In this document: positions 52,290-63,060 of the stretch, piece by piece | Numbering within the stretch: the stretch's first letter is position 1 | Layout: each line of letters begins with the position of its first letter | The notes under the pieces: model-generated | Database searches by the model: none | What the model was told of the DNA's origin: nothing | What the model saw: the letters and a program-made list of their open reading frames with translations, nothing else | Assembly (NCBI GenBank): GCA_907163375.1 | Contig: CAJQUW010006150.1 | Span: 1-64,000 of the forward strand | Reading direction: 5' to 3' | Source of the DNA: Prostheceraeus crozeri | Taxonomy: Eukaryota > Platyhelminthes > Polycladida > Euryleptidae | Length of the DNA stretch: 64,000 bases | Program-made: the position numbers and the translations under genes

Positions 52290-53571
52290 CACATAATCAC
52301 GCCATTACCCAAAGTTGACGGCACTTTCCGCCCAATCTCCATACTTCCATTCGCCAGCAAGGTTCTCGAAAGGCTGATACGGGACAAGGTTGTTCTACCG
52401 TCCATTTCTGTGCCTCTAAATCGTAGTCAATTCGGTTTCATTCCGAACTCCTTTGGCGGCTGTACCAATGCAGCACTTTCTATTTGACTCCACTTGCTTC
52501 AACATCTTTCCAAAAATCCCGGCAATTCAGCGAAACTACTTGCTGTGGATTTCGAAAAAGCTTTCGATTCCATAAGTCATCATATTCTCTTAAACACCTT
52601 GAAAGAACAACTTCACTGTAATTCCCACTCTGTTAGGTTTGTCCAAAGCTTCCTGTCTGATCGCTTTCAGAGAGTAACGTGTGAACATTCCACTACGGAC
52701 TGGAAGTGTATCACCAGTGGTGTCCCTCAGGGCTCTGTACTGGGCCCCCTTTTATTTGTCCTCCTGATTAATGATTTGCCCTCCTTTTCCGACACCACTG
52801 TGGTAGCCTACGCTGACGACATTACCCTTATCCATTTTGTTGAAAGAGACTCAACTTCTGATTTCCAAGCTATCGTAGACTCTTTTCATGACTGGTCTTT
52901 GAGTAAGAAACTGAACATCAATATTGATAAGACCAAGCTTCTATCAGTTCGGCGGTCTATGACTCCATCTGTTGCTCCTGTTACAATCGATGGGTTTGTT
53001 ATTGATGAAGTTCGTTCTGTTAAGATCCTGGGGGTTTACTTCACGGATGATTTGAAATGGGATGTTCAATTCAACTTCTTATACAAAAAAATGTGTAGGA
53101 GTCTTTCCTGTGTAAAAAGGTTGAAAGTGAATTGTAATACCTGTAATGTTATCTGGCGAGCCTACAACGGCCTCGTAATGTGTCAATTGTATTTTTGCTG
53201 GCCAGTGATATGTGATTTGCCTATGAAATACTTCGCTAAGATCGAACGAATTGATCGCCTTGCCGCCAGATGGGCCAATATCAAAAATGTTCTTCCTCTG
53301 AGGAATAGACTGGACGGATCGTGCATCAAACTGATAACGAAAGTTTCCAAGAATATTGAAGTACACCCTCTCAGCGAATTCTTTGAAATTCGCTCTGAAA
53401 CCTGTAACACCAGACATTCTATAGCTTTACTTCCTTTACGTCGTAAATCAAGATTGTACAGTCAGTCATTTGTAAGATTTTCACCATTTTCTTGAATTGT
53501 TGCGAGTTTGTTTTTTGTCAAATACCGCTATGTAGTATTTGAAATATAGCATTATTATTATTATTATTATA
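52290..53571 (+). mobile_element. LINE (Jockey/L2/CR1-type) copy, reverse transcriptase, 5-prime truncated
   Basis: The frame enters the RT fingers at ITPLPKVDGTFRPISILPF. It continues with LLAVDFEKAFDSI (motif with the first catalytic Asp), GVPQGSVLGPLLF, YADDITL (YADD catalytic box), KTKLLSVRR, VKILGVYFT (thumb) and ends at a stop after FVRFSPFS (53495). An in-frame TGA lies at 52485-52487, between ALSI and the LAVDFEKAF block. The tail after the stop carries an (ATT)n microsatellite (53551-53571). The apurinic endonuclease and ORF1 are missing, as expected of a 5-prime-truncated insertion. RT motifs are otherwise well kept, so it is not very old. Confidence 0.85.
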
Positions 53572-53622
53572 AGTTATCAGAAAACTTGGCGCAAACGTTG
53601 TCTTCGATGCGTGGAAATTTAT

Positions 53623-54830
53623 CTGGCGAATTCATCTCAAATATTCTACCGATTTGATTGACATCATAAAAAACCTGAAGTTAAAATTAGGTTTCAGGCT
53701 CATATCCTTTGATGAGGTGCCTTCATTTACAAATGTTCAGCTTGTCCTACGTTAGATTTTTTTGGCTGCAACATCCACAATCGCTTTCACAAAATTTGCA
53801 CAAGGATGCCAATTGAATTATTGAGTTAATACAGTTGTTTATTGAGTTGCTGAGTTATTGAGTTTTCTCTAGTTTTAGAAATGAATTTTTTGAATAAATG
53901 TCGTTTCAATCAAGGATCCACTTTATCCGGTGTTGGCCAGTTTGCTTCTCGAGCACATCGAGTGTGAATTAATGTCGATGGGGTCGGGTCCCTGATTTGG
54001 CTGCGTAATATTGATGATGTGTTATCCATGGTTGATAATAAATTTAAGTTATATGACTTTTGATTTCTTTAAATTCATTATGCCCCTCTTTGAGCTTCAC
54101 GTTTGAAAACGAGTGTGATGATGAGGCGCCACTTTAGCTGTTTTGCTTTATAAATAGAAATTGTCTCTCACTTTCAAAGTGCATAGAAAATAACTCATGT
54201 AAATAATCATGTTCATCTTTTTCTCAATCCACCCTTCATGCATAAAGGTGAATGAGGCACTAGTCTTAATTTTTCGGACTTTGAGAATTTGTTGTCCTGA
54301 GTCACGGGATGATGAGACAAATTTCATTTATAGTTAGCTTTCTAGACTAACGCATCCTAGACAAAAACTTTTCTTGTGCAAAATCAACGTTTTTGCGTCT
54401 TTAAGTGTCACGGGAAGGGACATGTCATCAGATGATGTAGTTTCTGTTCCTTTCGTAACGTCACTAAATTTTCGTGCAAGTCATCAGTTGGTTCGATCTT
54501 TTAATTCTTGGCATGTGTTTTCCTTTCCACGAACTGTGAAATCCAGTTTGGTCTCCAACAATAGTTGTAGACTAGATCTCGTGTGGTTGGTGGTTGCTCA
54601 ATCAAGTGCAACATCTGTTCAAAGTCTTACAATGGTGAATCTGGGAGACCTTTTCAAACTCGATTCTACGAACATAGGCAATCTGTGCGCAAATTTGACA
54701 CTAAAAATGGTGTAGCTGTTCATTGTGCTGACTATGGACATTCTGTCAATTTGACTGAATTGCAAGTATTCTCCAGATGCACCAATCAGATGCAGATCGT
54801 CGCATTATTGAGTCATCTTTCATAAAATGT
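53623..54830 (+). mobile_element. Penelope-like element fragments (RT piece and GIY-YIG piece)
   Basis: At about 53630-53755 the sequence reads LKLKLGFRLISFDEVPSFTN, matching the RT segment LxSFDVxSLFTNxP of Penelope-like elements. About 0.8 kb further, at 54583-54825, CNICSKSYNGESGRPFQTR, FYEHRQSVRKFDTKNG and HCADYGHS match their C-terminal GIY-YIG endonuclease (CxxC, YxGETGRxxxTR, EH, DxxN, H...GH). The intervening sequence has several stops and no clear RT motifs. The order RT then GIY-YIG fits one decayed copy, directly after the LINE tail. Confidence 0.65.
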
Positions 54831-55589
54831 AACAAAGTTAGTACAATGAGTTTGCATATTGGTCCGTACAATCTTGGCGATATTTTGTACCTGAAGTCTA
54901 TTGCTGATGATAAGATATAACAACTTGACAAGATATAGCAACAAGAATAAAAGAATAAGAAATCAAAATAATGCATGATTCCTTTCAACTCCAAAAATAT
55001 CAGCATCTCATCATTAGACCTACAACGGCAGCAAGCTAAGTATTTGAATGTAAAGCTTCTGCTAGGTAGAATGATTTTGTTTTTAAATTTTTTGGCATCA
55101 AATTGTTTCAGGAGAGCTTATTTTTTCGCTCCCTTTCATCATGCGCCTCCCACCTCATTCCATTACATATAAAGGAGTTTCATTGGTCTGTTCGAGATGG
55201 AGAGAGATTTGATGATCCTTGGCACATTCTTGATCTTTATGTTCGTGATTGAATTATTGCTGTGGCAGAACGTACATTTTGAAGCGTTGAATTTTATTCT
55301 GTCGCAGCAGTAGTTATGAAGTAATGATTGCACGAAGATAATGGAACTGTCATACAACGCATTTTTTATTTGACCTTTAACTAACCCTTTCCTGTCTTTT
55401 AGCATGCCTTCATCTATATCTAATTAAGGAGATAAAGCGAAATCGCCATCATCAATTTTTCAGAATATCTCGTTTAACAGGATTTCATGATGTCATTTTG
55501 ACGTATTCTGACCTCATAACATAGAATATCATCAAGCATATTGTTATCGCAGTGAAATAAATATCTTACCTTTCTTCCACTCGTTTACA
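54831..55589. other. No gene recognised
   Basis: AT-rich sequence with a short ATATAACAACTTGACAAGAT-like direct repeat near 54915. No supported gene. Confidence 0.4.
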
Positions 55590-55771
55590 GAATGGGACTG
55601 TTCAGCATGTGAAATTCTGCCGGGATTTTACTATTCTTCTGGCAGATAATTAATTAAACATATTTCATATTCTGTCGGCGGAATATTGAAATCGAATGAA
55701 GAACTACGGTAAACACTGAAACCAATTGAATATTCTGTCGGCAGAATTTTAGTCAATTAACAGTCCCATTC
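55590..55771. mobile_element. 182-bp MITE
   Basis: Perfect 13-bp inverted ends: GAATGGGACTGTT (55590-55602) and AACAGTCCCATTC (55759-55771). Inside, the palindrome-like word ATTCTGYCGGCRGAAT occurs near 55615 (partial), 55671 and 55732. No target duplication is clear. Non-coding. Confidence 0.75.
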
Positions 55772-56728
55772 AAAAATTTCATTCATAAACGCAGCAAATA
55801 ATGTATTCATTTTTAAGTCAGCAATCAGACATACATGTAAAAGCAATTAATAAGAAAATGTCTTGTGCAATAAACTGTTGGATTCGCTAAATGCGAATTC
55901 GGGTAGCAATAGAGCAGTGAATCAAGCGAAAGTGAAATTGTTCAAAAGCGTCCAGGATCGTTGAAGCTCTCGCTGAGCAGTGGAGACAGATAAAGGACAG
56001 AGGCACAGAGGAAAAATCATGAGTCGGCCAAATCGATATTTACCTTGACTAATGATGTGATCACAACATACTCATTGCCCTCCAAATCTTCCCCGTTAAT
56101 CCCCCTCTTGCCCTCGTCTCACACTTATTTAAATACTCTGCTTTCATTTAGGTGCCACCAATTAGCAACATTTATTTATGATGCGTATTTATTAAAAAGA
56201 TTTTGACGGCTATATAAAGCTAAATATATGTCGTGCTTACGGACGGCATCCGTTTAATAACAGTTAAATGAGGGGTCCTTATGGTTCCATTTAATTAATG
56301 ACGTATTGCAGGACAGTTCCAATGTCAATTAAGATTGACCATGGGATTGACTAACTGACCAACAATTCGCGATGAAAGGGGATGTGCGAGTACAAATACA
56401 CATATTTGTTACCTGGTTAGATATTGGGCCTACATATATGTTATCACCTAACAAAACTAAGTTACTGCTGTGCTGGTTTTGGTACATCGACATGGTGGTC
56501 TGATGTACTGCACAAAGTTGACATTCTGCACATCTCATATGCAGCTCAATGACCAAATGATGTTAGTAGATGCTTTAAATGACAACAAAGTGCATGTCCT
56601 TCAGAATTTTTCGATTCTACTGCAATTTCTTGTTCTTGATGCAATTATTTCCTGATTTTTCAAGCCTGTGGAATTCGCCCCTTACGCGGATGTGTCATTT
56701 AGTGACTTCAAATCCATCTAAACGCTAG
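55772..56728. other. No gene recognised
   Basis: Host-like intergenic sequence with no coding frame, RNA or element ends supported. Confidence 0.45.
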
Positions 56729-56841
56729 GGGCGACCGCACAGAAGCAGTGTTAGATAGTGAGTTATTAGTGACAATCAAAGTTCGATGGGTGAGTGATGC
56801 TGCTAGAGATTTGTTAGCCACGTGTTTTGGTGCGGTCGCCC
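56729..56841. mobile_element. 113-bp MITE-like inverted-repeat element
   Basis: The ends GGGCGACCGCAC (56729-56740) and GTGCGGTCGCCC (56830-56841) are a perfect 12-bp inverted pair of high GC content in AT-rich flanks. No target duplication is recognised. Confidence 0.6.
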
Positions 56842-57626
56842 GATAGCGACACTTATCAAATCTTGGAATATATTCTTAAAGCCATAGAGATCAGATAGTT
56901 AGAAACATCTGCTATCTTAGCTTCGATAGCATTGATATCCGACCTCTATGATTGATGCCAATATTTACAATTTTGCAACAGGAAATATGTCATTAATGTC
57001 ATTAATTAGAATTTTCTAAAACACAAACTGCATGTCTTGAGACATAGTTTTAAAAAACATCGTGTTTTTTAAAACCATAAACCGTCCAAGAAACAATCTC
57101 TGAATATCAACAAAAGAAACTAGAAAATAATGAAAAATATTATTATGTGTGCATGAGATCAAACTCTAAGAGTATCTGAACAAAAAGATCACACAATGCT
57201 CTTGTTCCATGTGTAAACGTCCAGTGCAGTATATTTCCATACGTGTTTACCGCAACGTTAATTGAGAATAATGGTAATCGGATCTACTGCTTGATTGACC
57301 TACTCTAAACGGCAAAGCTTTTTGACAGAGGAGAATATTTCATAGTTATGCTCTTGAAAAAGTTTCAGAGTGAAAAACTCAATTATTTGTTTCAATAAAT
57401 GGCGAGCTCAAGTTATTAAAATTAGTTTCTCTCTACGGTATTTGAATGAGATAATAAACGTTTTGATTTAATAAACTTGTAGGATATACATGCACACTCA
57501 CTGCATAGATATTCGAGGATGCCGATAATTCACTAGGTTATCAATATTTTAATACACATACTATACATGCACTGGAACAACAGCATGGTGAGCGTGTGTG
57601 CGTGCAAGTATTTTCATATCGAAAGC
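56842..57626. other. No gene recognised
   Basis: AT-rich. A local inverted word (CATAGTTTTAAAAAACATCG, then GTTTTTTAAAACCATAAAC near 57042-57082) forms a short hairpin. Nothing else supported. Confidence 0.4.
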
Positions 57627-57634
57627 GGTTGGAT

Positions 57635-58172
57635 CACAGAATTAGATTGCTTAAACGCATCACTTTGCTATAAGTGCAAACTGATTCAAAACGATGGCAC
57701 TTGCAGGAACTTACTAAGTGAGCAAAAAGAAATTTTCAATGCCTTACAGAGATAGGAAAAATAGTCGTGCGTCGCTTGCGGATTGCTGTGGATTCCTTCA
57801 AAATGCTCCGATCGCCACGATTCCTTCACATTCGAAGAATTCAGATCATTGCGCAAAAGTTTTCTCAATAATGTTGGGCCCTCGGATCATTATTAAAAAA
57901 GTTAGCAGGCGCACGAAAAAAAGTTCACAAACTTCTCTGTAGAACTTGACATCGACTGTGTCTCTTTGCTGCCTAATCCGGTTGATAACAGCCAATGAAG
58001 CTTCGTACAATTCGGTATTTGCACAATTTGGCGTGTTCAATGTTGAACTGGCTGCTGTTTGTTCAATTGCAATGGCATTATATCAGCACATTGTGCCATT
58101 TAATTAACGCTGCGTGTTCCAATGTTTCTTTTCTAGTCAAACAGAAGAAGAGACGACCTGTCTAATTCTGTG
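57635..58172 (+). mobile_element. hAT-type MITE, copy 2 (538 bp)
   Basis: Same element as 14585-15106 in opposite orientation. It starts CACAGAATTAG, ends CTAATTCTGTG, and has flanks GGTTGGAT (57627-57634) and GGTTGGAG (58173-58180), an 8-bp duplication with one mismatch. It contains the conserved 74-codon frame at 57718-57942 (shared words RASLADC, FLQNAPIATIP, KNSDHCAKVFSIMLGP). The reverse strand also stays largely open (TVDVKFYREVCELFFVRLL), so the coding strand, if any, is unclear. Confidence 0.85.
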
Positions 58173-58180
58173 GGTTGGAG

Positions 58181-58844
58181 AAATATTCGAGGACAATGGA
58201 AAATTGTCTTTGGAAATATTATTCAACGACGGGTGCGGTCGAATGAAGACATTCATATCCCAATCGCAATTCCAAGGGCTGAACTCTAATTGTGAACTTG
58301 TCTTGAAATGTTGTGGAGGCCTATCTGAAGAAGGTGAAGCGACTTAGGGGCCGTGTGAATATTATGTACGCGCATGGGGGAGAGAGTCTCATAAGATGAC
58401 TACGAATAAGGGAGCGGGTTCGTGAAAACGGCGACGCAATCGCGAAGACAAATATTCAGAATATTAACGAAAATTAATTGTCACTTATATAAACACATTC
58501 TTGAATATTTTTGAATATAGTACACATACTACAATGCTTAAAAAACCAAGGGGCAATTGAAAAGGACAGTGAAGGATGTCCTTGGATTTGAAAAAACCTT
58601 TTGACTTTCTACAAACACAATTTGACTGAGCCAGATTTTTCAGAATCTGTTAGATATTTTGCCCTTTTGTTTTAGCATCACTTTGCATGTAGTATTTTGT
58701 TAGTTTTCTGGTAGGATAATTGGATTTTTTAAATCTTTATTGAGACTCACCTCTCCTTTTCTGCTCGCAACTTTGATAGATAGATTAGCGGTTGAAATCT
58801 GATAACGTCACCATGGAGAATAGTCATGTTTGTTCACAAATGAC
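58181..58844. other. No gene recognised
   Basis: No supported gene or element ends. Confidence 0.4.
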
Positions 58845-59383
58845 ATTGAAAATAAGTTTTGTAAGATAGTCAAGTTATTTTTGTTAATTATCGTACAAAC
58901 AATATATTTCGGCTGTTTACACCATAGCCATTATCAAGAAAAGACTGAGATAAGCAAAGTTCATGGTGTTTACAAAAGATTTAACATAGAATTTAAATTA
59001 GAATCATAGAATTAGCACCGCATTGACTTAGAAGCATGAATGATATCTATTATGTGTAGAATGGAGAGATACCTAGCAGCAGAAATGTGCTGCTAACCCA
59101 TGTCTCCCCAACCTCCCATCCAAAAAATCGTTTTGAAATATATAAAAATTGCATGGCTAAAAGTTCTTTCAGCCCTTCACATTCACCTCGATGTCAATGC
59201 GGTGCTAATTCTATGATTCTATTAATCAAATTTTAAATCTTTTGTATATACGAGTATCATGAACTTTGCTTATCTCAGTCTTTTCTTGATAATGGCTGTG
59301 GTGTAAATAACCGAAATATGTTGACTTTTTGTGCGATGATTACCAATAAATAGCTTGACTATCTTCCAAAACTTATTTTCAAT
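58845..59383. mobile_element. Foldback element, 539 bp with about 190-bp arms
   Basis: The left arm from ATTGAAAATAAGTTTT (58845) is mirrored by the right arm ending AAAACTTATTTTCAAT (59383). The arms stay matched through AAGATAGTCAAG, ATATTTCGG, GCCATTATCAAGAAAAGACT, GATAAGCAAAGTTCATG and CATAGAATTAGCACCGCATT. The loop is about 59036-59186. Arm identity is 85-90% by eye with short indels. No coding content and no clear target duplication. Confidence 0.8.
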
Positions 59384-59459
59384 TATGCACAACAGTCAAG
59401 GCATATTTTCTAAATACAAATGACGTTGCAAATCGTTTAGCGAATGCAATGAAGGAGCG

Positions 59460-59830
59460 AACATGAATTTAAGAATTTAGCGATGTGCAATGTAGACAAT
59501 TATGAGGAAGGTGTCAGCAGGAGCAAGACTGAATACATAAGCATTAATACTCAAAGTAGTGAGGAAACCATGAAGATGCATGGTGTGAAGATAGAGAGAG
59601 TGAAAGAGTTCAAGTATCTGGCATCATCGACACAGAGAAATGGAGAATGCGGGCGCGAGGTGAATAAACGAATGCAGACAGTGTGAAACAGGTGGAAAGC
59701 TGTTAGTGGAGTTTATGTGACAGGAAGGTGGCGGCAAGAACAAAAGGAAAAATCTTCAAAGCTGCTGTGAGGACGTTTATATGAAAATGGGACAAGAAGT
59801 TGAATTAGAAGGGGCGAAAATAAGAATGCT
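59460..59830 (+). mobile_element. LINE reverse transcriptase fragment
   Basis: VSRSKTEYISI, then MHGVKIERVKEFKYLASSTQ, NGECGREVNKRMQTV, a stop, then NRWKAVSGVYVTGRW. This is the KTEYM...VxxFKYLGSxxxxxGxxxxEVxxRIxxGWxxWRxxSGV region downstream of the YADD box in RTE/CR1-type LINE polymerases. One in-frame stop falls where the family has a conserved helix, and more follow. Short decayed insert. Confidence 0.75.
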
Positions 59831-60189
59831 TAAATTTGGGGAGAGAAATTTCTGCAGTATTATTGGTATGAATTCTGCAAAATGCAGGCATACTGTAAAA
59901 CTCAAAAATTAAAAATTTACAATTCAAAACCTGGAAGACAGATAGTTCAAAATTAGGCATGTGCAAGCCATGATCCACAGATGGCCTGCATTGCAGCAAC
60001 TCATTAGCTTACATATGTAATGACAGATTGGTCTTTCGCCTTTAGAATACAGCTTGTGTTTGTAGAAGAAGACTCTCGTAATTCGTCTATCACAGAAAGT
60101 AGCTTCCTATTTGTGAAGTATAGAAATATTGTCCTACTAACTAATGTTCTCAATTTATTCGAGAATGCGGTTTATGATATAGGTAGGTA
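59831..60189. other. No gene recognised
   Basis: No supported feature beyond the end of the LINE fragment. Confidence 0.4.
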
Positions 60190-60400
60190 CCAATGCAGCC
60201 ATTGGAAGGAAAGCACGGATTTCTTTCGATGTTTTTATCAATTTGGCCCAGCTACGACCTTTATCTCGATCCTGATCACGCCAAGTGAATAGGACCGTTT
60301 TGACGTGATCAGGATCGAGGTAAAGGACGGAACTAGTGATAAAAACATCGAAAAAAATCTGTGGTTTTCCTGACAATTGATGCCATGGTGAATCAAGAAA
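60190..60400. repeat. Near-perfect palindrome, arms about 100 bp
   Basis: The left arm TTTCGATGTTTTTATCA (60226) through CTCGATCCTGATCACG is mirrored by CGTGATCAGGATCGAG (60305) through TGATAAAAACATCGAAA (60335-60351). The loop is about 20 bases, centred near 60294. Outer parts are matched more loosely. A small foldback MITE is likely. Confidence 0.75.
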
Positions 60401-60752
60401 CCAAGTAGTTAGCAAGAGATGCTGTAGAAACTACACGAAGAGTCAATAAATTTGGTAAATACCAAGTCATTGATCTGCCACCTATTAATTGCATATATTC
60501 TGCTAACTCCATATGTAGCGATCATTTAATCTTTTAAATAGGCCTAGTCATTTATTCATGCATTACATCTTAAGTATGGACAAGATCTTAATATCCTCGA
60601 GACATGATGATTGAAATTCCTATGCAGTATATAGATTATAGATTCAATGCTTTCTGATAACCACACGTCGAATAAAGATTATCTTACTGTATTCTTATTT
60701 TGTATTTGTGTCTTCTGATTCACACTGACGTTGCATATTTAGCTGATACAGT
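60401..60752. other. No gene recognised
   Basis: AT-rich spacer up to the left end of the Harbinger element. Confidence 0.4.
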
Positions 60753-60769
60753 GGGCCGTATGCACAGCC

Positions 60770-60990
60770 TAGAAACTATCCTAGTTATAACTAGATGAGT
60801 TTTATTTTTAGAAATTTAGTATGCACATCCTAGTTATGACTAGCAGCGAGCTAGTTGTAACTTGCTCTGATTTCTGGACAATTGATATGCAGTAGATAGA
60901 GCGCCGATAAATCGATATTTAGTTGTTACTAGGATTACCACGCACAGGGTGGTTACAACTAGGTGGAATTCCCTGATTTTGCCTAGTTGC
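60770..60990. repeat. Subterminal repeats of the Harbinger element
   Basis: The CTAGTT(A/G)TAACTAG-type word occurs at least five times in 220 bp in both orientations. Such arrays near Harbinger ends are expected binding sites for the element's own proteins. Confidence 0.6.
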
Positions 60991-61227
60991 AGGTCAAGTT
61001 TGATAGGCATTGATAAAATTAATGAATATATATTAAAATACGTACTTGAATATTCTATTTTTTAATTTAAAACTTGTAGATTAACACCACTTAACACATA
61101 TAGGAGTAGCCTATGTAATTATCAAAGGTTTTTAATATTCTTATCTATAAAAAATTCATATCCAAGCGAAGATCTAAATCAAGAACAGTAAATGTATCCA
61201 AAAAATTATGTATATATACAAATCAAA

Positions 61228-62957
61228 TTACAGGTAACGTTGAGACCATATAATGTCAGCAATTCTTCTTCTGGCAACCTTTCCCCTTTCGCGCAGAGCC
61301 CGACTTCGCACAGTTTCTTCTTCTTCCTCCTCCTCTTCATCATCGGATTCCACAGCTTCATTCTCATCAAAATCCAAGTTTTTCTCACCTCTTTCGATCA
61401 GCATGTTGTGCAGAATACACACAGCCATTATGGTTGGGCAAACACGCTCGAGATCTATGCGAAGAATGTATTTGATGCAGGGGAATTGGCGGTTCACTAT
61501 ACCAAAAATACGCTCTACACAGCATCTCGCCCTCTTATGAAGCTTGTTGTAGTGCCGCTCTTTCTCGGATTCGGGAATAGGCTATGGATTCATGAGGAAT
61601 GGGGTTACGCCGTATCCACTGTCGCCCAAGATGATTACATCGGTACTTACTGAAAGCGTCTTGTAGATAGAAGAATTTTTAAAAATTCGGCTATCATGAA
61701 CACTACCTGAAATATAAATACACATGTATTATTGATAGGCCTACATACATTTATATGAATATACAGTATACATGTATGTCTATAGTGAATACAAAGTATT
61801 AAATCAGGTTGCACAGTAATAATTAGCTGACGATTCGAACGCCACTCTTTCTTAGGGATTGAGTGTGTCGCACGAAACATTTGTACCTTGCTTTATTAAT
61901 ATTCACTTTTGTTATTGGTCATTCAATAAAGCCGTAGAGAAAACTGAATTCGGATTTACAATGAATTTGAAACACAGCCGCCCCTATTTGGCCACGAATC
62001 ACATCGTTATCAATTAGCCTAATCATAAGCTTAGATATTTTGAATTATTCCAGTAGAAGTATTACCTTTGTATTACCATGTATTACCCAATCAATAGTTT
62101 CAGACGTGATGTCATTTATTATTTATCTATGAGTAGGTCTAGAGCAAAGTAACTATGCTAAGCTTATTAGTAATGTTTACTGTAAATATTAGGCCTATAC
62201 AGAATTACTTTAACTGAATAAGTCTGTATTATGTACTTGTAAACATTAAACATTAAACATATCAAAATTTAAAACTAATCAACTTACCAGGCCATTCGGC
62301 TGAGATGTCTATGAATCGATATTCATCATCACAAATGGCTTGAACATTCATTGAATGAAATCCCTTGCGATTGATATATTCATCCGGGAAATAACGAGCG
62401 TTTGGTGCTTCGATACGTACATGGGTACAGTCGATGCAACCTACAGTCATCGGGAAATTATATTGATCAAAAAATCTATCTTTTGTCATATTAATTTGAT
62501 TTCGTGATGGCCACTGAACTCTGGATCTCAATGAGTTTAATATGGCGCATGTAACTTCCCATGAAACTCTTGAAACGGTGCTCTGGTCAACCTGCATCCA
62601 CATAGCCAAACTTAGCTGCATGGCACCAGTAGCATAAAACCGTAATCCAATACATGTTCTTTGAATAGGATTTAGAACATCACTCCTACTGCTCCGTTTG
62701 AGATAAGGGCTCAGATGAGTAGCTAAGTCCATCACTCCTTCTTTTGAAAACCGAAATATGCTCCTGAATTCTTCCTCTTCATATATGTCAAGGGGATTGA
62801 CATGGTCTCTTAAACGCCGTTCTCGAGCAGGACTCGATCTGGCGGCATCTCTCAAGGCAAGATCTCTGAACATAAAATCCATATCGTATGTTGACTTTCT
62901 GATCTGCAGACAATACTCTATTGAATAACATGTGCATGTACACATTACTGGTAGCAT
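61228..62957 (-). pseudogene. Harbinger transposase (HARBI1-like), two exons, one in-frame stop
   Basis: Exon 1 runs 62957-62288 and exon 2 runs 61706-61228, minus strand. The donor GTAAGTT follows GAATGGCCTG and the acceptor TATTTCAG precedes GTAGTGTTCATG. Joined, this reads EWPGSVHDSR, the conserved junction of HARBI1 proteins. The DDE triad is in VGCIDCTHVRI (first Asp), VIILGDSGYGV (second Asp) and RCCVERIFGIV (Glu). The N-terminal helix-turn-helix lies around KEGVMDLATHLSPYL. The likeliest start is the Met of MDFMFRDLALRD (about 62880); the frame is open further up. A TAG at 61582-61584, after FLMNP where Tyr is usual, interrupts exon 2. Otherwise it is complete to a normal C-terminus with an acidic Glu run. 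It would cut and paste the element together with the Myb-like partner. Confidence 0.85.
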
Positions 62958-63060
62958 TGTTCAGGTTAAAAGATTACTTGATTATCGCTCAACTGAACTC
63001 GCTCGCTTCGCTCGCTTGAACGGTTTGAAAGGTTAAGATTGTATTGCATTTATCACAGTC

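Noticed and set aside
57718-57942. 74-codon frame as a host gene
   Set aside because: It lies wholly within a MITE and recurs in the other copy; kept only as an observation on the MITE.
58350-58460. GC-rich GGGGCCGTGTGAATATT stretch as an element end
   Set aside because: No mirrored partner found nearby.
61192-61653. 153-codon plus-strand frame with hydrophobic stretches
   Set aside because: Antisense to exon 2 of the Harbinger transposase, which has DDE residues and splice sites.
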